Source of the DNA: Kazachstania africana CBS 2517
Lineage: Eukaryota; Ascomycota; Saccharomycetes; Saccharomycetales; Saccharomycetaceae
Assembly (NCBI RefSeq): GCF_000304475.1
Contig: NC_018948.1
Span: 186,001-250,000, forward strand
Reading direction: 5' to 3'
Length of the DNA stretch: 64,000 nt
Part shown: positions 58,608 to 64,000 of the stretch, one piece after another
How positions within the stretch are numbered: position 1 is the stretch's first letter
How the letters are laid out: the number at the start of each line of letters is the position of its first letter
Notes under the pieces: generated by a model
Seen by the model: only the letters and a program-made list of their open reading frames with translations
What the model was told of the DNA's origin: nothing
Databases searched by the model: none
Position numbers and translations under genes: made by a program

Positions 58608-59789
58608 ATGTCAGTTGATCCTAGGAACAGAACAGGTCGTCATTTCTTAACCCCCGAGAACCTTTCTTCGTCGATTCAAATAAGTAATCTACCTCTAGAA
58701 TGGACGAATGATACAGTATCTTCGGTTATAGCAGGATCTGGTCCCATTGTGAATATTACCCCTAAGAATGATCCTCGTACTGGTAAACTGAATTCTATTG
58801 TTTATGATTATAGGGCGAGTAAGGATTGTAGTATAGCGTATGACTTACTTCGCAAGATAGATAAATTTCCATGTACTTTTGAAAGAATCATACCAAATAA
58901 TTACAAAGATCGAGATGCAACCAATAATACTAAAGAGATTGAGTTGACTAGAGATGCATATCCCTGGGATTCTGGATTACAGCTACCATTTCAAATGATT
59001 ACAGCAGTACCGATTCCCAGAAGACCACTTCAACAGCAACCACAACAACAGATTCACATTCAACAGAATAACAATTCGAATGTGAAGTTCCCAGATATAC
59101 TAAGTAAAGCGTCACAGCATCTGCCCGAATTGAAGGCAGATTTACTCACAGCATCTGATGAGATATCACAAAATCTATCCAAGATTCCACCCTTACAACT
59201 AATTGAAATAATATCAACTTTGAAGATTTTATGTAACCAGGATTCTACGAAGAAATTACAAATTGAGAAATTTTTAAGTGGTAATAAAGATATAAATCTT
59301 ACAGTGGCACAAGCATTATTAGAGATGGGATTTATTACGTACGATATTGTATCAAATATTATTAACAGTTCAAAAGGTAATACACCTACTCCAGTGAGCG
59401 TTCCTCCTCCGTTCATGGCACCAGCGATGGGAGTACCATCGATGCCACAGATGACACCGCCAATGGGTATGGTCCCCCCACTGGGTATGGTTCCCCCTCC
59501 ACCAATGGGTATGATGTCTGCACCGCAGATGGTCATGATGCCCGGTTTTGCACAAGCACCACCAATGCGTCAAGGATCGCCACCACAACAACAACAACAG
59601 CAGCAGCAGCAACAACAACAACCCATGATACGAGAGCGCGAGATAGACGAGTTGAAGCTGTCTAAACTGCCCATGAACCAGCAGGAAATGATAAGACAGG
59701 TGCTGAAGTTAACTAACGAACAAATGACAACGTTACCCATGGACCAAAAGCAAATGGTCGAGAATCTCAGAAAGGAATACTTGATATAA
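58608..59789 (+). CDS. PTI1: Pre-mRNA cleavage and polyadenylation factor component Pti1
   Basis: 393 residues; S. cerevisiae Pti1 (YGR156W) has 425. It is a CstF-64-like component of the cleavage and polyadenylation factor, working in mRNA and snoRNA 3'-end formation. The N-terminus 'RTGRHFLTPENLSS' and an RRM-like domain (about 20-105) are followed by 'AYPWDSGLQLPFQM' and a hinge domain ('FPDILSKASQHLPEL', 'LSKIPPLQLIEIISTLKIL', about 160-215). A Pro/Met-rich stretch ('MTPPMGMVPPLGMVPPPPMGMM') and a 12-Gln run (nucleotides about 59585-59620) come next. The C-terminal helical domain ends 'VENLRKEYLI', as in CstF-64/Rna15. ATG at 58608. Confidence 0.95.
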   Translation: MSVDPRNRTGRHFLTPENLSSSIQISNLPLEWTNDTVSSVIAGSGPIVNITPKNDPRTGKLNSIVYDYRASKDCSIAYDLLRKIDKFPCTFERIIPNNYKDRDATNNTKEIELTRDAYPWDSGLQLPFQMITAVPIPRRPLQQQPQQQIHIQQNNNSNVKFPDILSKASQHLPELKADLLTASDEISQNLSKIPPLQLIEIISTLKILCNQDSTKKLQIEKFLSGNKDINLTVAQALLEMGFITYDIVSNIINSSKGNTPTPVSVPPPFMAPAMGVPSMPQMTPPMGMVPPLGMVPPPPMGMMSAPQMVMMPGFAQAPPMRQGSPPQQQQQQQQQQQQPMIREREIDELKLSKLPMNQQEMIRQVLKLTNEQMTTLPMDQKQMVENLRKEYLI

Positions 59790-60367
59790 ACACCCGTATA
59801 TACACTATCACTGCGTTCTGTAACTTATTCACAACAAACACTTCATTCGCCTACAACCGGCTGCTATATCCACGGCAACGATCAAGCACACCGTACCACA
59901 CAGTCTACATGTCTCTCGCCGTCGTCACACTGCCAGACGGCGATGCTGCCCACGACTTGGCACGCTGCCAACTTCGCCTGGAAGGCGTTGCCCTGCACTG
60001 CGCGGAACTCTGAGCACAGTTGTCATTGGAAAATCTGCTCAATTTTCGAAGGCGTCATACTCAGCAGCACGGCATGCATGCTGGGCAATCTCCGGCAAGA
60101 AATGTGAATGTAGTGGTCTCTGACTAAGAGGTTCGGGATGGGACTCTTATATATAAAACAGGTCCAATTCATCGCAAACTTCATGGTATATCGGCACGCT
60201 CATAAGTAACTCATATATAGAACACTATTATTACTACTACTACTACTACTATATATTGTATTGATCAATTTTAACTAGCTCAACCTAGTTACATTTTGTT
60301 TTGTTCTGTTCTTTATCTTTTTTTTGGCTATAGTAAAGAACTTTAAGGGCAGCGACTGGATAGATAG
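59790..60367. promoter_or_regulatory. CHO2 promoter region with GC-rich patch
   Basis: 578 bp. From about 59865 to 60090 the DNA is clearly GC-richer than anything nearby and contains a 34-codon ORF (59909-60013, listed separately). AAATGTGAATG around 60100-60110 is one base off the Ino2/Ino4 core CATGTGAA; a TATA box TATATATAAAA is at 60148-60158. CTA/ACT repeats at 60230-60250 precede the AT-rich leader. Confidence 0.5.
59909..60013 (+). CDS. Small ORF in the GC-rich patch, doubtful gene
   Basis: 34 residues from ATG to TGA, beginning MSLAVVTLPDGDAAHDLAR and ending in a Leu/Cys/Ala-rich tail. It resembles no protein I know. Its codons (GCC, GTC, CTG, CGC) are unlike the A/T-ending codons of every neighbour. 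It could be a chance ORF produced by GC-rich promoter DNA, a small conserved peptide, or a trace of foreign DNA. No evidence decides between these. Confidence 0.2.
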   Translation: MSLAVVTLPDGDAAHDLARCQLRLEGVALHCAEL

Positions 60368-62815
60368 ATGACTTCAACAGTAATAGAAAAGTCTGCTACT
60401 GGAAAGGCGAGCATGACTGCTAAGACTCGTTCGACTGGTATCGAGTTTGTCCCCCCAAAGACTCACGATATGGTCAGATCATTATTTGACCCTACTCTCA
60501 AGAAATCCTTCTTAGAGTTGACAGTGTCAGTGATCCTCATTTCAAACTTTTGTTTGGCCCACTGGTTAAATAAACATTATGGTTTAAATTTTACAAAGAA
60601 TTTCTACCTACTACAATATTTATTCTGGAGATTATCTTATAATGTCGGTATCGGGTATATCTTACATTATCAATCACATGCAGAGTTTTTAACCAAATAT
60701 TGTACCCAAAATAACTTATTCTCCAAGGACAACAATTCTAAATTATCTAGGCTATTGAAATTTGAAATAAATTCAAAATTAGATAAGGATGACTCTGTCT
60801 ATAACTATCCAGATGAATTAAATTGTTGGATGATCTTCAGAACATTTGTCGATTTAATTTTAATGCAAGATTTTGATGCTTACATGCTTTATGTCTTCTT
60901 TTCCATCCCAAAGACAGAAAATTTGTTGGATTTCTTCACAAATTGGAAAACCATATCGGGAACAATTTTGATCCTACTGAACGTTTGGATCAAATTAGAT
61001 GCACATCGTGTTGTTAAAGATTTTGCATGGTATTGGGGCGATTTTTTCTTCTTACAGTTGAATTCAGAATTGATTTTCGATGGTGTGTTCAATATCTCCC
61101 CTCATCCCATGTATTCAATCGGTTACTTGGGTTATTACGGTCTTTCTCTAATGGCAAATGATTATAAAGTTCTATTAGTTTCGATATTTGGCCATTTTGC
61201 TCAATTTTTGTTTCTAAAGTACGTTGAATCACCTCATATTGAAAGAATATATGGTGCAGACAGCAATGCCAACGAAGACAATTCAAGAATCGATGATTTG
61301 ATTACAAAGGAAAATTACGATTATTCAAGACCTTTAATTAATGTAGGGCTATCTTTCAACAATTTCGATAAATTAAGAATCACTGATTCATTTACTTTAT
61401 TAACTTCGATTATCTTATCCCTGTGGGCTATTCTTGATAAACCAAATGAAAAACTATTATTTGTTTTGACTTTTTCAACAAAGTTGCTTACATGGTTAGT
61501 AGTATCATTTATCCTGTTCAAACAATCCACTGAGAAATGGTTTACTAAAATTTTCATCAAAAATGGTTATACTCAAGTATATTCTTACCAACAATGGCAA
61601 TTCATCTATAATTTCTCATTGGTATTGAATTATACTCTTCTATCCATTCAAACCATATCCAAAATTATTTCAAACTATTCTGCTAATAACAACAGTAAAA
61701 TCATCTTTGGTGCTTTACTTGTCTTATTACAAATTTGGTGTAATAAAGAAATTAGATCCGCCATCTCAGATTTTGGTTGGTTTTATGGTGATTTCTTTTT
61801 AACAAATTATATTCAAACGAAAAAATTGACATCAGAAGGTATTTACAGATATCTAAATAATCCAGAAACCGTCTTAGGTATTGCGGGTGTTTGGGGTACC
61901 GTCCTCATGACAGACTTTGCGTGGGAAAATTTAGTTTTGGCATCATTGTATACCTTGACAAACTTCGTCTTAGTCAAATTTGTCGAAATGCCACATGTAA
62001 ATAAGCTATATGGTGATAGCAATCGCTTAAGCGGTGTACGTAAGACTCTGTTAAGCTTGAAACCTTTGAAACGTCTTTCAGATATTGTACATGACATCGA
62101 GCACATGATTTTGAGGTCAATCTTGGATGTGCAATTCTCATCACCCCTAAATTCAGATAATGTTGAAACATCAAGTAAAGAATGGGAAAATGTCATGGAA
62201 AGAACATTCAGAAATGTCAACCCTAAGATCAATTCTTCAGATTGTAAATTTGAGTTGGTGAATGCCACAGAAAGGGTGATTTTACCGTCTTCAATTAAAA
62301 TTAACTGGAGATTACCTGCCAAACTGTTTGTTAATGATGATTGGATTGGATTGTATAATATATTCAATCCAAAGAATGGCCCTGCTCGAGTTAATGTTTT
62401 AGCAAGTGATGATTACGAAAAAAGTATCGACTTTGTTAGCGGTACTACCGAGTTTACTTACGAGCAATTACCTTTCGAAAATGGTGTTTACGAAATGAGA
62501 TATCATTCAAATATGAAAAATGAGGATCTTTTGATTTCCATGCCCTTCGAAATTTGTCTCCCAAGGCTTAATATAGAAAATGAAAGGATATTCCAGGATT
62601 CAATGATACTTCTAATGAAAGATATTGGTTGCTTAAGAGAAGGGAAGTATTTCCAAGCTCAACAATATTTTAACTCTCAAAACTTACAAGAAGTGATTAA
62701 ATTTAATGTGGGCGTCGAATTATCCAATGAATACATTAAAAACGTCAATGGTGATGTCGATGTCATCTCAAAGAGGGTATGGTATATAAAAAAAATCTTA
62801 AATGAACTAACTTAA
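60368..62815 (+). CDS. CHO2: Phosphatidylethanolamine N-methyltransferase Cho2
   Basis: 815 residues; S. cerevisiae Cho2 (YGR157W) has 869. It catalyses the first S-adenosylmethionine-dependent methylation of phosphatidylethanolamine in the ER on the way to phosphatidylcholine. The N-terminal 'THDMVRSLFDPTLKKSFLEL' leads into many membrane spans in two related halves, each with the methyltransferase signature: 'DFAWYWGDFFFLQ...ELIFDGVFNISPHPMYSIGYLGYYG' region (about 220-265) and 'DFGWFYGDFFLTNY' with 'GIYRYLNNPETVLG' (about 470-510). The last ~200 residues are soluble ('KLFVNDDWIGLYNIF', 'FENGVYEMRYHSN'), as in yeast. ATG at 60368. INO-type control is expected but only a near-match element is visible. 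Confidence 0.96.
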   Translation: MTSTVIEKSATGKASMTAKTRSTGIEFVPPKTHDMVRSLFDPTLKKSFLELTVSVILISNFCLAHWLNKHYGLNFTKNFYLLQYLFWRLSYNVGIGYILHYQSHAEFLTKYCTQNNLFSKDNNSKLSRLLKFEINSKLDKDDSVYNYPDELNCWMIFRTFVDLILMQDFDAYMLYVFFSIPKTENLLDFFTNWKTISGTILILLNVWIKLDAHRVVKDFAWYWGDFFFLQLNSELIFDGVFNISPHPMYSIGYLGYYGLSLMANDYKVLLVSIFGHFAQFLFLKYVESPHIERIYGADSNANEDNSRIDDLITKENYDYSRPLINVGLSFNNFDKLRITDSFTLLTSIILSLWAILDKPNEKLLFVLTFSTKLLTWLVVSFILFKQSTEKWFTKIFIKNGYTQVYSYQQWQFIYNFSLVLNYTLLSIQTISKIISNYSANNNSKIIFGALLVLLQIWCNKEIRSAISDFGWFYGDFFLTNYIQTKKLTSEGIYRYLNNPETVLGIAGVWGTVLMTDFAWENLVLASLYTLTNFVLVKFVEMPHVNKLYGDSNRLSGVRKTLLSLKPLKRLSDIVHDIEHMILRSILDVQFSSPLNSDNVETSSKEWENVMERTFRNVNPKINSSDCKFELVNATERVILPSSIKINWRLPAKLFVNDDWIGLYNIFNPKNGPARVNVLASDDYEKSIDFVSGTTEFTYEQLPFENGVYEMRYHSNMKNEDLLISMPFEICLPRLNIENERIFQDSMILLMKDIGCLREGKYFQAQQYFNSQNLQEVIKFNVGVELSNEYIKNVNGDVDVISKRVWYIKKILNELT

Positions 62816-62915
62816 TTCTATAACTTTACATACCTATGTAAATAATTCAAATATATAAACATTTATAAAAATATCAATTTTAATCCAAAATTCACAATGG
62901 TCGTGTAATCTATCT

Positions 62916-64000
62916 TCAATTGATGAGCATCATTATGAAAATTACGAAAATTGAGTATAGATTCCCTCTTTTTATAATGCCACCGTTATCACTTTGAGTA
63001 AGGATGGATACACCTGTTGTCTTGGGAGCAGTTGAGCTCGTATATTGACTTACTTGACCGGTCTCTGCCTCTGACGGAATTGTTGAGATTGTACCGCCTT
63101 CTGAGGCAATTGATGTCTCCATATGTTCACTAGATGCAACTGAGAGAGAAGTCATTGATGAACTTATTGTAGTAGTAGAGATACTATGCGTTTCAGTAGT
63201 GCTAGGAGTTTGTTGACCAGTCATAGCAGTACTTCCTTTACTCTCGGTTATCAAAGCTGAAAATTGAATTACTGAAGCTGGCTGAGTACTTTCCTTTGTA
63301 AGTTCATTCGTCCTTTTAGTATCGATAGATGCAGTCGTTTCACCAGAACTAACTCTAGTACAAATTGTACCGTTTGGCAATGAAGTTGTAGAAGTTAGCT
63401 TGGCTTTTATGCTGCTTCCAGAGCGTGCACCTGGATAACTTGTGTAGATTTGCTCAAGATCGCTTGAGAAGCCGGCTGAGCTATATATATGAGCCACATG
63501 GGAATCTGAACTTCCTGATTCGATACTTGGGCAAGCGCTACTAGAAACCATATTGTGAGTAATCGTAGATGTGTATGTGGTATCATAAATTCTAGTAGAT
63601 GTAGTGGTATAAGTAATTATTCTGGTGGTTGGACTAGCTGATGTGTGATTCTCTGTTCGAGAATCTGTGACGGTAGTAAGTAGTGAAGAGACAATATTTT
63701 CTGTATAAGTAATAGTCTGGTTATATCCGTCAATACTAGTTACTACGGTTGTGCTTGTAAGAGTTACTGGGATAATAGTACTGTATGTTGTAGTAGCTAA
63801 TGGTGTCAATGCAGGTTTCTCCGTTTCTGTTAGAGTCGTTGTCACAAGAGCAACATCAGTTACTACAGAGGTAATCTGAACCAATTCTATACTGGTAGCG
63901 GTTTTAACATTGGTAGCTGTAGAGGTAGTATTGTACACGGCGGTAGAATCATAAACTGAGGTTAGAACATCTGTGACTGTCATATTAATAGCATTTGTTT
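62916..64000 (-). CDS. Ser/Thr-rich GPI-type cell-wall protein, 5' end beyond the window
   Basis: The frame is open to the right edge, so the gene is probably cut; an ATG at 63983 exists, but the sequence after it is already mucin-like with no signal peptide, so the real start is likely outside. At least 355 residues are visible, dominated by Thr, Ser and Val (TTTSTRIYDTTYTSTIT and similar), with N-x-T/S glycosylation sites and a few Cys. The C-terminus has a small-residue site (DNGG) followed after ~6 residues by a hydrophobic tail ('LYSIFVIFIMMLIN'), fitting GPI attachment. It resembles yeast wall mannoproteins and adhesins in general; I cannot assign a family. No S. cerevisiae neighbour of CHO2 is like it. 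Confidence 0.75.
   Translation of the reverse strand, partial: TNAINMTVTDVLTSVYDSTAVYNTTSTATNVKTATSIELVQITSVVTDVALVTTTLTETEKPALTPLATTTYSTIIPVTLTSTTVVTSIDGYNQTITYTENIVSSLLTTVTDSRTENHTSASPTTRIITYTTTSTRIYDTTYTSTITHNMVSSSACPSIESGSSDSHVAHIYSSAGFSSDLEQIYTSYPGARSGSSIKAKLTSTTSLPNGTICTRVSSGETTASIDTKRTNELTKESTQPASVIQFSALITESKGSTAMTGQQTPSTTETHSISTTTISSSMTSLSVASSEHMETSIASEGGTISTIPSEAETGQVSQYTSSTAPKTTGVSILTQSDNGGIIKRGNLYSIFVIFIMMLIN

Overview
The window is nuclear DNA of a budding yeast of the family Saccharomycetaceae, AT-rich and gene-dense. It holds compact, mostly intronless genes, two ribosomal protein genes with canonical yeast introns (TACTAAC branch points), and a tRNA-Phe gene with the typical intron. 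Nearly every protein matches a known Saccharomyces cerevisiae protein in domain content and length. Gene order differs enough to exclude S. cerevisiae itself. Genes from the S. cerevisiae YBL and YGL regions, which are sister segments of the whole-genome duplication, interleave here (CGR1, RRN6, TRP5, PGD1, FMT1, SCT1), and genes such as CWH41 and SCW11 are missing between them. That pattern fits a post-duplication yeast with its own gene losses (a Kazachstania, Naumovozyma, Tetrapisispora or Vanderwaltozyma type of genome); the genus is an inference.

Layout. 1-12 kb: CCM1 (mitochondrial PPR protein), CGR1 (rRNA processing), tRNA-Phe(GAA), RRN6 (Pol I core factor), TRP5 (tryptophan synthase), PGD1 (Mediator) and FMT1 (mitochondrial Met-tRNA formyltransferase). 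12-26 kb: SCT1 (glycerol-3-phosphate acyltransferase), then LDB7, SLA1, HIR1, ALK2 and LAA2, a five-gene block inverted as a unit relative to S. cerevisiae. 26-56 kb: a long run matching YDR462W back to YDR446W with every relative orientation kept: MRPL28, a small PY-motif protein, TFB3, PFA5, HEH2, TOM1 (the 3289-residue HECT ligase), NHX1, GUK1, TSA2, PPN1, RPS18, UTP6, ADA2, RPS17 and ECM11. 56-63 kb: CYS4, PTI1 and CHO2 (YGR155W-YGR157W). The right edge cuts a serine/threonine-rich, probably GPI-anchored wall protein.

There are no bacterial-style operons; genes are transcribed singly, many from shared divergent promoters. A ribosome theme recurs: CGR1, UTP6 and RRN6 carry PAC and/or RRPE promoter motifs, and RPS17 and RPS18 carry Rap1-like motifs. 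Other visible regulatory signals are a pair of Mcm1-type palindromes 21 bp apart between ALK2 and LAA2, Reb1-type sites before SLA1 and CYS4, and a Yap1-type site before the peroxiredoxin gene.

I see no transposon, LTR, CRISPR, centromere, rRNA gene or prokaryotic defence system, and no evidence for a previously undescribed system. The most useful leads are a guanylate kinase with a possible mitochondrial presequence between two in-frame ATGs, the paired Mcm1-like sites, an Asn in place of the catalytic Asp in the haspin-like kinase, and a GC-rich patch with a small ORF between PTI1 and CHO2.
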